A stretch of DNA of 6,550 nt, from assembly GCA_900770835.1 (NCBI GenBank), contig CAAGLQ010000307.1, positions 1 to 6,550 of the forward strand, given 5' to 3'. This stretch comes from an uncultured Parabacteroides sp. GTDB lineage: Bacteria > Bacteroidota > Bacteroidia > Bacteroidales > Tannerellaceae. The translations under genes were made by a program, and so were the position numbers. This document shows positions 1 to 6,174 of this stretch, piece after piece (within the stretch, counting starts at the first letter, position 1; the number at the start of each line of letters is the position of its first letter). The notes under the pieces are model-generated. The model saw only the letters and a program-made list of their open reading frames with translations. It was not told the origin of the DNA and ran no database searches.

Positions 1-199
1 CTTGGAACAGCTCCTTATGACCTAAGAAATAATGCTTCAAGGTGGAGACCAAGAGGCTCTTGCCAAACCGCCTTGGCCGGCTGAGGAAATAGACGTGTCC
101 CTCTGTTGCCAACCGATAGACCAAGTCGGTCTTATCCACATAGACAAATCCCATCTCTCGGATTTGATCGAAACTCTGTATGCCAATGGGGTATTTCAT
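1..199 (-). CDS. AAA-ATPase-like / PD-(D/E)XK nuclease family protein, copy A (N-terminal part only)
   Basis: This is the first 66 codons of a gene that continues past the left edge. The translation starts MKYPIGIQSFDQIREMGFVY and contains the Walker A-like motif RPRRFGKS at residues 41-48, the signature of the AAA-ATPase-like domain (PF09820 type) found at the N-terminus of a large family of predicted ATPase-nucleases in Bacteroidota and anaerobic Firmicutes. It differs from the complete copy at 3252-4844 at only two of 66 residues (Q12 for R, M16 for E), although about 15 bases differ. The ATG at 197-199 matches the start of the complete copy, and homology between the two ends exactly there. 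AGGTGA (205-210) lies five bases upstream as a moderate ribosome binding site. The gene is transcribed divergently from the TPR regulator at 293. By analogy, the missing part should hold the rest of the ATPase domain and a C-terminal nuclease domain. The biological role of the family is unknown. Confidence 0.9.
   Translation of the reverse strand, partial: MKYPIGIQSFDQIREMGFVYVDKTDLVYRLATEGHVYFLSRPRRFGKSLLVSTLKHYFLGHKELFQ
1..199 (-). repeat. Dispersed gene repeat, 5' part (also at 4646-4844)
   Basis: Bases 1-199 align without gaps to 4646-4844 with about 15 differences. A 66-base run, 87-152 against 4732-4797, is identical. The match ends at the start codon in both places. Confidence 0.9.
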
Positions 200-229
200 A
201 TCGCTCACCTGTTAATGGATTTCCGACGG

Positions 230-237
230 CGAAGATA
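230..237 (-). promoter_or_regulatory. Candidate -7 promoter box for AAA-ATPase copy A
   Basis: Read on the minus strand this is TATCTTCG, a one-mismatch match to the Bacteroidota -7 consensus TAnnTTTG. It lies 30 bases upstream of the copy A start codon, similar to the spacing of the exact boxes elsewhere in the window. No good -33 TTTG element is visible at the usual distance, so this is a weak call. Confidence 0.3.
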
Positions 238-243
238 CGAACT

Positions 244-255
244 TTTCGCCCGAAA
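244..255. repeat. 12-base inverted repeat between divergent promoters, possible operator
   Basis: TTTCG-CC-CGAAA is a perfect 5-base inverted repeat with a two-base centre. It lies between the minus-strand -7 candidate (230-237) and the plus-strand -7 box (260-267), six and four bases from them. That position would let one bound protein affect both the AAA-ATPase copy A and the TPR regulator. A two-base loop is too short for a good RNA hairpin, so a DNA operator is the more likely reading if it is functional. Chance occurrence is possible. Confidence 0.3.
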
Positions 256-259
256 TCGT

Positions 260-267
260 TATTTTTG
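260..267 (+). promoter_or_regulatory. Candidate Bacteroidota -7 box for the TPR regulator gene
   Basis: TATTTTTG matches TAnnTTTG exactly and ends 25 bases before the ATG at 293, which would give a leader of about 20 bases. The box upstream of the beta-propeller gene at 2054 sits at almost the same distance from its ATG. A convincing -33 TTTG is not seen at 19-20 bases upstream. Confidence 0.5.
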
Positions 268-292
268 CCCGCCGTAAGTCAAGAAAGGATAG

Positions 293-1885
293 ATGCGAAA
301 AAGTAATCACATACTGTTAGGGCTTATTTTACTCTGCGTGATGGCAGCTTGCCACCACCGTCCGGCGATGGACTTCGCTGCGATCGAAGCGATCATGCCG
401 ACGCAGCCGGATAGCGCCTTGGTGCTGCTCGATACGCTGCATACCGATCCTAACGACTTCTCGACGAAAGACCGGGCGCATTATTACCTGCTGCTCACTG
501 AGGCGATGGACAAATGTTACCTGACGCATACTACTGACTCGCTGATCACCATCGCAAAGAATTACTATGAAAATGCCAATGACCCTAACCGTCGGGCAAA
601 AGCCTGGTATTATATGGGACTGATTCGAGAGGAAAATCAACAGTCCTTATTGGCGCAAGATGCCTATTTGGAGGCTTTGCGGGAAGAGGAGCGAGTGGAT
701 GACCATGCTCTGCTGGGGCGAGTCAACAATCGATTGGGTATGCTTTACACTTGGCAAATGGTGCATGAGAAAGCCAATTTTTACCAGCGAAAAGCGATCG
801 AGCACTTGAAGGCAGAGGGAGATTCCTCTGCCGTGCAATTCGCCTATCGAGACTTGGGGCGGAATTTGACCCTGCTGGATTCATTAGAGCAAGCTATCGG
901 GTGTTATCAGGCGGCTTTATCCTTTTCCGCACAAAGGCGTATGATCTCTGTTTCTACGGAGCTGGCAGCCCTCTACCTAAAGACCGGGAAACATTCGGAG
1001 GCACGTCATTGTTTGGAAGAGGCCAATAAGCAGGCGGCGATAAAGCAACCTGCGTATTCCTTGTGGTTGGTTTGGGGAGAATATTATATGGCGATACGTC
1101 AGGCCGATTCCGCTCGATATTATTTGCGGCGTTGTTTGGAGAGCCCCCATACCCATCCAGCCGCTACGCATCATTTAGCCAGATTGGCAGATCAAACGGG
1201 AGATTTAGCTGCCAGCGTGCATTATTACAAGCAATACGATGCTTTGAGAGATTCGGCCTATCTACGCAAACAAGCTGATTTGATGCGGACAGCTGCTGCC
1301 GACCAAGAGCATCAAGAGATCAAGGAGAAGATGTTTAGCTTGGAAATCGCCTTGAGGGATCATAAAATATATGCCCTTTGTGCGACGATTATTGCTTTAT
1401 GTGGTGTGATTGCGCTTATCCTGTTTCGTCAGAGATTGATTAACAGCCGCCGCCACTACCTCTTGCGCCTTCGGGCGCAGGTGGAGCGCATCGAGGCCTT
1501 GACTCGACAGCTTAAGGAGCTTGAAGAGGCCAACATTGAGCGGCAACTCAAGCCCACTACGGAGTTGCTGGAGCGGATGCGGCGACATGAGCAGGAGAAG
1601 CCGCTGACCGAATCGGAGTGGAATGCGCTCTTTCTGTGGATCAACTACCGACAGGATGATTTCTACACCCGCCTGCACCAACGCTACCCGGAATTAGGCG
1701 AGGCGGAGATTGAACTTTGCTGCCTCCTGCGCATGGGCTTTGGAAAGAACGAGGAGATCGCCACCTTCTGCAACATCACCCCCTCCGCCGTCACGAAGCG
1801 TAAACAACGGCTGAAGCAGCATCTGCACATCGCGGGGAAATATCAAAAGCCGGGAGAATTAGAGGTCTTCATCCAAGGGCTATGA
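293..1885 (+). CDS. TPR-repeat membrane-anchored sensor/regulator with C-terminal LuxR-like helix-turn-helix
   Basis: This 530-residue protein looks like a one-protein signal transducer. An N-terminal hydrophobic signal ends in a lipobox-like MAAC (Cys20). Residues about 25-330 are alpha-helical, with TPR-like repeats (for example around 100-130, 143-172, 183-212 and 221-247) that would face the periplasm. One transmembrane segment follows at about 359-378. Residues about 385-432 are a charged, coiled-coil-prone stretch. A C-terminal DNA-binding domain covers about 440-512, in which residues 467-508 follow the LuxR-type pattern (ELGEAEIELCCLLRMGF, then a KNEEIA turn and recognition helix around NITPSAVTKRKQRL). 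The expected topology is periplasmic TPR and cytoplasmic helix-turn-helix. Such TPR/TM/helix-turn-helix proteins are common in Bacteroidota and usually lack an assigned ligand. The start is supported by the signal sequence and the -7 box at 260-267. The next gene, a lipoprotein on the same strand, is the most obvious target. Base composition rises sharply at about 1441, where the cytoplasmic part begins. Confidence 0.85.
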   Translation: MRKSNHILLGLILLCVMAACHHRPAMDFAAIEAIMPTQPDSALVLLDTLHTDPNDFSTKDRAHYYLLLTEAMDKCYLTHTTDSLITIAKNYYENANDPNRRAKAWYYMGLIREENQQSLLAQDAYLEALREEERVDDHALLGRVNNRLGMLYTWQMVHEKANFYQRKAIEHLKAEGDSSAVQFAYRDLGRNLTLLDSLEQAIGCYQAALSFSAQRRMISVSTELAALYLKTGKHSEARHCLEEANKQAAIKQPAYSLWLVWGEYYMAIRQADSARYYLRRCLESPHTHPAATHHLARLADQTGDLAASVHYYKQYDALRDSAYLRKQADLMRTAAADQEHQEIKEKMFSLEIALRDHKIYALCATIIALCGVIALILFRQRLINSRRHYLLRLRAQVERIEALTRQLKELEEANIERQLKPTTELLERMRRHEQEKPLTESEWNALFLWINYRQDDFYTRLHQRYPELGEAEIELCCLLRMGFGKNEEIATFCNITPSAVTKRKQRLKQHLHIAGKYQKPGELEVFIQGL

Positions 1886-1979
1886 TGATTTGTCCAGTTG
1901 AGAACAAGATGGCGTTTTCTATAAAATATTGATGGATAGGTTAATGTCCTGTTGATTCTGAATCCGCTAATTCCTCATT

Positions 1980-1993
1980 TGTCCACCTGTCCA
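1980..1993 (+). repeat. Tandem TGTCCA direct repeats upstream of the propeller promoter, possible activator site
   Basis: TGTCCA occurs at 1980-1985 and 1988-1993, with starts eight bases apart, and again at 1891-1896. The 1891 and 1988 copies extend to twelve-base sequences agreeing at ten positions (TGTCCAGTTGAG and TGTCCAATTGCG). The tandem pair ends 26 bases upstream of the -7 box at 2020-2027, a typical place for an activator to bind. The adjacent helix-turn-helix regulator is a candidate binder, which is inference only. Confidence 0.3.
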
Positions 1994-2019
1994 ATTGCGA
2001 TGCTCTCAATAATCTCCTT

Positions 2020-2027
2020 TAACTTTG
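2020..2027 (+). promoter_or_regulatory. Candidate Bacteroidota -7 box for beta-propeller lipoprotein gene
   Basis: TAACTTTG matches TAnnTTTG exactly and ends 26 bases before the ATG at 2054. The upstream TTGC at 1995-1998 is a poor -33 match with a spacer of about 21 bases, so the promoter may need an activator. Confidence 0.5.
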
Positions 2028-2053
2028 TGGTAAATCTTTAAAACAAAAATAGT

Positions 2054-3250
2054 ATGAAATACGGATTGTTTTTCCCTTTGTGTGTTAGTATTATGTTGCT
2101 GTCGATCATGTCGGCTTGTTGGAGTGATTCATCGAGTGGCTCAGATGGATTGATCCATGTGGATGTGACGAAAGATTATCCGGAAAAGGAATTTTTGCTA
2201 CAAGATCTTTTTGAGGTGGAATATGTGCGATTAGAGACGAGCGACGATTTCTTGACCTCAGGTTTTGTGCTTGAAGTGAGTGATCATTATGTGGTCTCGC
2301 GAAACACGAATATTTTTAGTGGTGATTTCTATCTGTTCGATCGGCAGACGGGCAAAGGTGTTGCCCATCTCAATCGTAAGGGGCAGGGAGGCGAGGAATA
2401 TACGAACCTGCTTGATCTGCTGGTTGATGAGCAAGCGGGAGAGTTGTACCTCAATAGTCACTTCAATAAGATGATCTATGTGTATGATTTCGAGGGTAAT
2501 TTCAAACGCAGTTTTAAGCAACAGGGAGTCTTGTTTTATAATCGCATAGGTCTGTTGGGGGATTATTTGATTGCGGATGACGACCAGATCCAGGAGATAG
2601 AAACAGGGCCGCAGCCATTGAGAGACCATTTCTTGGTGCTCTCGAAGTCTGATGGGCAGGTTGTGCAAGTCCCTTCCATCCCTTACGAACGCAAAATTCC
2701 CTTGATACTGTATGCACCAGACGGCAGTTGGGAGTGCATGAATCTCCGAAAGATGGAGCCTTGTGACGGCGATTGGTTGCTGGTGGAGACCTCTGCTGAT
2801 ACGATCTATCGGATGGATGCCTCGCTGAGGTTGACACCTTACATTGTGCGTACGCCCTCCGTGCAAGAGGAGGAGCGTCTGTTTCTCTTTCCGAGCCTGT
2901 ATGGCGGAAAGCGTTATCAGTTCATGTGCGTTGTGAAGAATGAATATGATTTCCAGCAGAAGGAGGGTTTCCCACGCACAAACTTGGTGTATGACAGCGA
3001 GGAGAAGGTGCTTTATCGTTCTACCTTATATAATGGGGATATGGTGGATAGTGAGCCGATCAATACCTCCTCTCGTTCCTTCACCTACCGCAATATGAAC
3101 GATCGCGGTGTAGCTTTTACACAAACACTTTTTGCGCATGAGCTGGTGGAAGCTTATCAAGAGGGCAGGCTGAAAGGCCATTTGAAGGATATTGCCTCCA
3201 CACTTGGCGAGGAAGACAACCCCGTTATCCTAATTGCGAAGTATAGGTAA
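2054..3250 (+). CDS. 6-bladed beta-propeller lipoprotein
   Basis: This 398-residue predicted lipoprotein has a hydrophobic signal peptide at residues 1-21 ending in MSAC (Cys22), followed by a Ser/Asp-rich linker (WSDSSSGSD). The rest fits the Bacteroidota 6-bladed beta-propeller family (PF17170 type). It shows strand-turn repeats with aromatic/Asp turns (FYLFDRQTG, LYLNSHFNKMIYVYDFEGNF), the family's GQG-x-x-EY motif as GQGGEEY at 110-116, and a C-terminal EEDNPV at 386-391, like the AEDNPV of the other propeller protein in this window. It is expected on the periplasmic or outer face of an envelope membrane. The ligand or partner is unknown. It follows the TPR regulator on the same strand with its own promoter box, so regulation by that neighbour is plausible. 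Its stop codon is separated by one base from the stop of the convergent AAA-ATPase gene, leaving no room for a terminator between them. Confidence 0.85.
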   Translation: MKYGLFFPLCVSIMLLSIMSACWSDSSSGSDGLIHVDVTKDYPEKEFLLQDLFEVEYVRLETSDDFLTSGFVLEVSDHYVVSRNTNIFSGDFYLFDRQTGKGVAHLNRKGQGGEEYTNLLDLLVDEQAGELYLNSHFNKMIYVYDFEGNFKRSFKQQGVLFYNRIGLLGDYLIADDDQIQEIETGPQPLRDHFLVLSKSDGQVVQVPSIPYERKIPLILYAPDGSWECMNLRKMEPCDGDWLLVETSADTIYRMDASLRLTPYIVRTPSVQEEERLFLFPSLYGGKRYQFMCVVKNEYDFQQKEGFPRTNLVYDSEEKVLYRSTLYNGDMVDSEPINTSSRSFTYRNMNDRGVAFTQTLFAHELVEAYQEGRLKGHLKDIASTLGEEDNPVILIAKYR

Positions 3251-3251
3251 T

Positions 3252-4844
3252 TCAGCCCTCGATCACCTCAAACTCACTGATGGTGCCCGTCTCGGAGGAG
3301 AAGTTAATGCCTATGCGGAAGAGCTTGCGGGGATCAGTGGCATAGGGACGGGCATAGCCCTTCTCTTCGATTTGCCGCAATGCCTCTTGGGCGGAACCAT
3401 CTAATTTGAACTCGAAGATATAGACATACTCGGGCACTTCCACGATACAATCCACCCGTCCCTGGCTCTGCTCCTTCTCGATAAAGACGGTATAGAAGCT
3501 GATCATGCGAAGCACCAAGTAGATCGTGTATTGGAAGTAGCGCTCGCATTCCGCCGGATTGCCCTTCTGCTGCATCCGATAGGTAGTCTCGGAGAGCAAC
3601 GCTGTCAAGTGCTTTTCGATGGATTCGGTATCACCCGCCTCGAAGGCATCCGCTATGCTATCTGCCCATGAGCCGGGATAGGGAGCCCGCTTGAAGAATC
3701 CGCTGGCCAAGACGGAGATGAAGCCGTTTTGAACCTCTTTGTTGGGGAAATCAAGCCAGTAGGTGTTGCGTCGGGTATTGACGGACTTGATGGTCAGGTA
3801 GCCACTTTGGTAGATCATCGGCAGCGGCTGCTCCACGTCTGCCTTGTAATCGACGAACGCCTCGGGCGGATAGGGACGACTGATCAGCTCGTTGATGTTC
3901 TGCTTGAAATGTTTGAGCAAGCGAACCAAATAGGTAGGCGTGCCGGAGGCAAACCAGAAGTCTCGCATCTGCTGTTGTTTGAAGCAATTCAAGAGGCTGA
4001 AAGGATTGTAGATGTCGAGCATGTTTTCGCTGAAGTGGTAGCCATCATAATGCTGTTTTAGCAATTGCTTCATCTCGGCCTCATCGACTTTATATCGGGT
4101 AGCCAACTCTCGAATCGGCTCTGCAAAAACGGTGTATAGTTCCTCTTCCGTAATGCCACAAAGTGTTTCGTATTCCGTAGCCATACTGATGTCTTCCGGC
4201 TGGTTGAACCCGCTGAAGACGCTGATCTGTGAGAACTTGGTGACACCTGTCAAGAGCACGAAGCGCAGATGCTCGTCTGCCCCCTTGAAGACGGAATAGA
4301 AACCCTTCAAGAGACTGCGGTGCCACTCCTCCAAACGGATCCGATTTCCATCTACAGTGGCATAGAGATCACAATCCAATACATCCAAAAGCGGTTTGTC
4401 ATACTCGTCGATCAGCACGACAGCTCTACGGCCGGTCTGTTCATGCACTTGCTTCAAGACGTAGGCGAAGCGTTTGCCCAGATCTTCTTGGAATGGACTT
4501 GCGCCGTAATCATGCTCCCAAGAAGCCACATAGCCTTCCAAGACGCTCAATAGGCTGCCGGGACGCGTGAAATCGGTCCCGTTGAAATCAATATGAAACA
4601 CGGGATATTCCAACCACTCCTGCTCCAAGGCTTCGATCGACAAACCTTGGAACAGCTCCTTATGGCCTAAGAAATAATGCTTTAAGGTAGAGACCAAGAG
4701 GCTTTTGCCAAACCGTCGGGGGCGGCTGAGAAAATAGACGTGTCCCTCTGTTGCCAACCGATAGACCAAGTCGGTCTTATCCACATAGACAAATCCCTCT
4801 TCCCGGATTCGGTCGAAACTCTGTATGCCAATGGGGTATTTCAT
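3252..4844 (-). CDS. AAA-ATPase-like / PD-(D/E)XK nuclease family protein, copy B (complete)
   Basis: This is a complete 530-residue member of the AAA-ATPase-like family with a C-terminal nuclease-superfamily domain (PF09820 plus PF08011 type), usual length for the family. Visible motifs in order are Walker A-like RPRRFGKS (41-48), Walker B VVLIDEYDKPLL (142-153, with D146 and E147), a sensor-like FVLLTGVTKFS (195-205), YDGYHF (266-271), YNPFSLL (279-285), FWFASGTPTYLVRLL (296-310), YQSGYLTIK (345-353) and FPNKEVQ (366-372). The nuclease core follows: GRVD with D465, EFK with E478 and K480, and QIEEKGY from Q491. All core residues expected for Mg-dependent cleavage are present. No signal peptide is seen, so the protein should be cytoplasmic. 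The start is fixed by a strong Shine-Dalgarno sequence six bases upstream and agreement with copy A. Substrate and role are unknown; defence, selfish spread or DNA repair have all been plausible ideas for such proteins. Parts of it recur at 1-199 and 6191-6550. Confidence 0.93.
   Translation of the reverse strand: MKYPIGIQSFDRIREEGFVYVDKTDLVYRLATEGHVYFLSRPRRFGKSLLVSTLKHYFLGHKELFQGLSIEALEQEWLEYPVFHIDFNGTDFTRPGSLLSVLEGYVASWEHDYGASPFQEDLGKRFAYVLKQVHEQTGRRAVVLIDEYDKPLLDVLDCDLYATVDGNRIRLEEWHRSLLKGFYSVFKGADEHLRFVLLTGVTKFSQISVFSGFNQPEDISMATEYETLCGITEEELYTVFAEPIRELATRYKVDEAEMKQLLKQHYDGYHFSENMLDIYNPFSLLNCFKQQQMRDFWFASGTPTYLVRLLKHFKQNINELISRPYPPEAFVDYKADVEQPLPMIYQSGYLTIKSVNTRRNTYWLDFPNKEVQNGFISVLASGFFKRAPYPGSWADSIADAFEAGDTESIEKHLTALLSETTYRMQQKGNPAECERYFQYTIYLVLRMISFYTVFIEKEQSQGRVDCIVEVPEYVYIFEFKLDGSAQEALRQIEEKGYARPYATDPRKLFRIGINFSSETGTISEFEVIEG
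3270..3593 (-). repeat. Dispersed gene repeat, 3' part (also at 6227-6550)
   Basis: Bases 3270-3593 align without gaps to 6227-6550 with about 29 differences. Similarity is lost below 3270 and 6227, about five codons before the stop of copy B. The match runs off the window on the right. Confidence 0.9.
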
Positions 4845-4850
4845 TGTATT

Positions 4851-4858
4851 ACCTCCTT
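4851..4858 (-). promoter_or_regulatory. Unusually strong Shine-Dalgarno sequence for AAA-ATPase copy B
   Basis: The minus strand reads AAGGAGGT, fully complementary to the anti-Shine-Dalgarno end of 16S rRNA, with a six-base spacer to the ATG. Bacteroidota genes seldom rely on such sites, and the other genes here have weak or no equivalents. It supports the chosen start. Confidence 0.8.
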
Positions 4859-4876
4859 CTTTTTCTATCTATCAGA

Positions 4877-4884
4877 CAAAAATA
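4877..4884 (-). promoter_or_regulatory. Candidate Bacteroidota -7 box for AAA-ATPase copy B
   Basis: The minus strand reads TATTTTTG, an exact match to TAnnTTTG, ending 32 bases before the ATG with the Shine-Dalgarno sequence in between. The 8-base palindrome TTCCGGAA (4892-4899) lies seven bases upstream. No clear -33 TTTG is visible. Confidence 0.5.
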
Positions 4885-4891
4885 GTGATTA

Positions 4892-4899
4892 TTCCGGAA
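4892..4899. repeat. 8-base palindrome in the copy B promoter
   Basis: TTCCGGAA is a perfect palindrome in the spacer upstream of the candidate -7 box. Its placement resembles that of the inverted repeat TTTCG-CC-CGAAA in the copy A promoter, although the two upstream regions are otherwise unrelated. Eight-base palindromes also arise by chance. Confidence 0.25.
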
Positions 4900-4941
4900 A
4901 CCTTTTAACGAACAAGTCTGTAATTATGCTGATCCTCCCTT

Positions 4942-4963
4942 TTTCCTAATTTACTTTCCTAAT
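4942..4963. repeat. Short direct repeat upstream of AAA-ATPase copy B
   Basis: TTTCCTAAT occurs at 4942-4950 and 4955-4963, separated by TTAC. The pair lies between the end of the second propeller gene and the copy B promoter, about 58 bases upstream of the -7 box. It may be an operator or only AT-rich chance. Confidence 0.35.
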
Positions 4964-4994
4964 CTCTCGATCTGTTTAGGTAGAAAAAGTGAAG

Positions 4995-6143
4995 TCACTG
5001 CAAAGGATCATTGTTCCCACAGAAAGTAAACTTAACCAATACCGGATTATCTTCTGCATTCAGGTTCTCCAAAAACTCTTTATCAGTTAAATCAAAAGCC
5101 TGTTTGAATGTGTAAAACGAGTGCTCATCCGATGATGCAAATACAGGGTCATCTGATGCCAAACCCAATATCTTCTCAATCGGATTGGTCAATAAAATAT
5201 CTGTGTGCATAATTTGACGCTGTTTGTCATAGAGAGCAAATCGGTTGTCTCGTTCTCCCATCTTCTGGCGAGGTGTTTTCACTCGATAGGAGATGAGGAT
5301 CAATGATTCCAAATCAAGAAAGTTCGAGATCTCTATTCTCGGTTCGGACAACGATTCAGCAGTCTGATAGTCACTTGTCACGATCAACTGGCCATACGTG
5401 AACATATTGTTGCCCAATTTAAACAAATAGGCAGGAGTCAATTGATGTTGAGTAATTGTATAAACTGTATCATTAAAATAGTGATACAAGTGGCTCTTTC
5501 CATGTAACGAATAAACGAAGGTCATCCCAGCATAGGCTTCTTGTCCCATCTCCCGTTCATGGACACTGATCGTATCCATCTTACCCGTGTTCAAATTGAC
5601 GGCATATAGGTCGGGACGGATACTGTTCGTATATGAAGTATAATAGAGTTGTCCTTGTTGTAAGCATATCCGATTCAATGCGTAATCCTCCGGTAATGGC
5701 CATGTTCTCAGACAGGAACCTTCGTAATCGTAAGCCAACAGTTTTCGGCCCAAATAATCCAGCACGTAGATTTGTTTCTTTTGTTCATCGATTTGGATAT
5801 GCTCTACTGCTACGTATTCTGTGGGACCTTGTCCCCGTTGTCCAATCATCTTGATAAACGAACCCTGCTTGTTAAACTGATACAATTGACGTTCCGAGAC
5901 GATCCATAGATAATCAACATCCTCCAGTTGGGTGATTTTACCAAGCAGACAAGAGTTATTTGTCTCTAAAGGCAATACATCAACATGCAGATTCAATTCT
6001 TCCAAAGAGAGTTCTGCTTGTTTGGGAGTTGTTGACACACTTCCCATCTCTATCACTTCCATACTCTGTTGAGTATTTGGCCCTGTACATCCGAAACACA
6101 ATGAAAATGCTATTGCATGATAAATCAAATTCTTGATATACAT
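4995..6143 (-). CDS. 6-bladed beta-propeller lipoprotein, divergent from the one at 2054
   Basis: This 382-residue predicted lipoprotein has a short hydrophobic signal (residues 5-18) ending at Cys19 in LCFGC, a less standard lipobox than in the other propeller protein. The following linker (TGPNTQQ) lacks acidic residues near the cysteine. The body matches the Bacteroidota 6-bladed beta-propeller pattern: LPLETNNSCLLGKI, LYQFNKQGSFIKMIGQ, the family motif GQGPTEY at 104-110, then a strand pair IDEQKKQIYVLDYLGRKLL. It ends with LNAEDNPVL (to residue 369) and a 13-residue tail. Similarity to the propeller protein at 2054-3250 is limited to scattered family motifs, so the two are old paralogues and not a recent duplication. 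The gene is co-directional with AAA-ATPase copy C upstream (47-base gap) and copy B downstream (150-base gap). Read-through from copy C is possible because its own promoter candidate is weak. The partner or ligand is unknown. Confidence 0.85.
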   Translation of the reverse strand: MYIKNLIYHAIAFSLCFGCTGPNTQQSMEVIEMGSVSTTPKQAELSLEELNLHVDVLPLETNNSCLLGKITQLEDVDYLWIVSERQLYQFNKQGSFIKMIGQRGQGPTEYVAVEHIQIDEQKKQIYVLDYLGRKLLAYDYEGSCLRTWPLPEDYALNRICLQQGQLYYTSYTNSIRPDLYAVNLNTGKMDTISVHEREMGQEAYAGMTFVYSLHGKSHLYHYFNDTVYTITQHQLTPAYLFKLGNNMFTYGQLIVTSDYQTAESLSEPRIEISNFLDLESLILISYRVKTPRQKMGERDNRFALYDKQRQIMHTDILLTNPIEKILGLASDDPVFASSDEHSFYTFKQAFDLTDKEFLENLNAEDNPVLVKFTFCGNNDPLQ

Positions 6144-6174
6144 AATATTATAATGAATTACATGCCCGCTGGGA

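Larger units (their letters stand above)
1886..2053. other. Intergenic region between regulator and beta-propeller lipoprotein gene
   Basis: This 168-base gap has no small open frame with recognisable peptide features on either strand and no stem-loop plus T-run that would make a convincing terminator for the upstream gene. It does contain three copies of TGTCCA (1891, 1980, 1988) and a promoter box at 2020. The two genes are therefore probably separately transcribed, although read-through cannot be excluded. Confidence 0.6.

Noticed and set aside
32..277. Plus-strand open frame antisense to the start of AAA-ATPase copy A
   Set aside because: A nearly identical antisense frame appears opposite copy B at 4740-4949, which follows from the homology of the minus-strand gene. 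The real coding is supported by Walker A and silent substitutions on the minus strand.
1886..1975. Search for an intrinsic terminator or small peptide gene after the TPR regulator
   Set aside because: Only four-base stems were found and all frames close quickly, with no precursor-peptide-like sequence such as those sometimes found near propeller genes.
2258..2866. Long minus-strand open frame of about 200 codons inside the plus-strand propeller gene
   Set aside because: It lies wholly inside a gene with clear lipoprotein and propeller motifs. Its translation shows no recognisable domain, and no start signals are seen.
4988..4999. Inverted repeat AGTGA-AG-TCACT over the stop codon of the second propeller gene as a terminator
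   Set aside because: The loop would be two bases, too short for a stable RNA hairpin, and no convincing T-run follows a longer stem.
2054..6143. Recent duplication of the two propeller lipoprotein genes
   Set aside because: They share only family motifs (GQG-x-x-EY and EDNPV) and no extended base similarity, so they are old paralogues or separate acquisitions.
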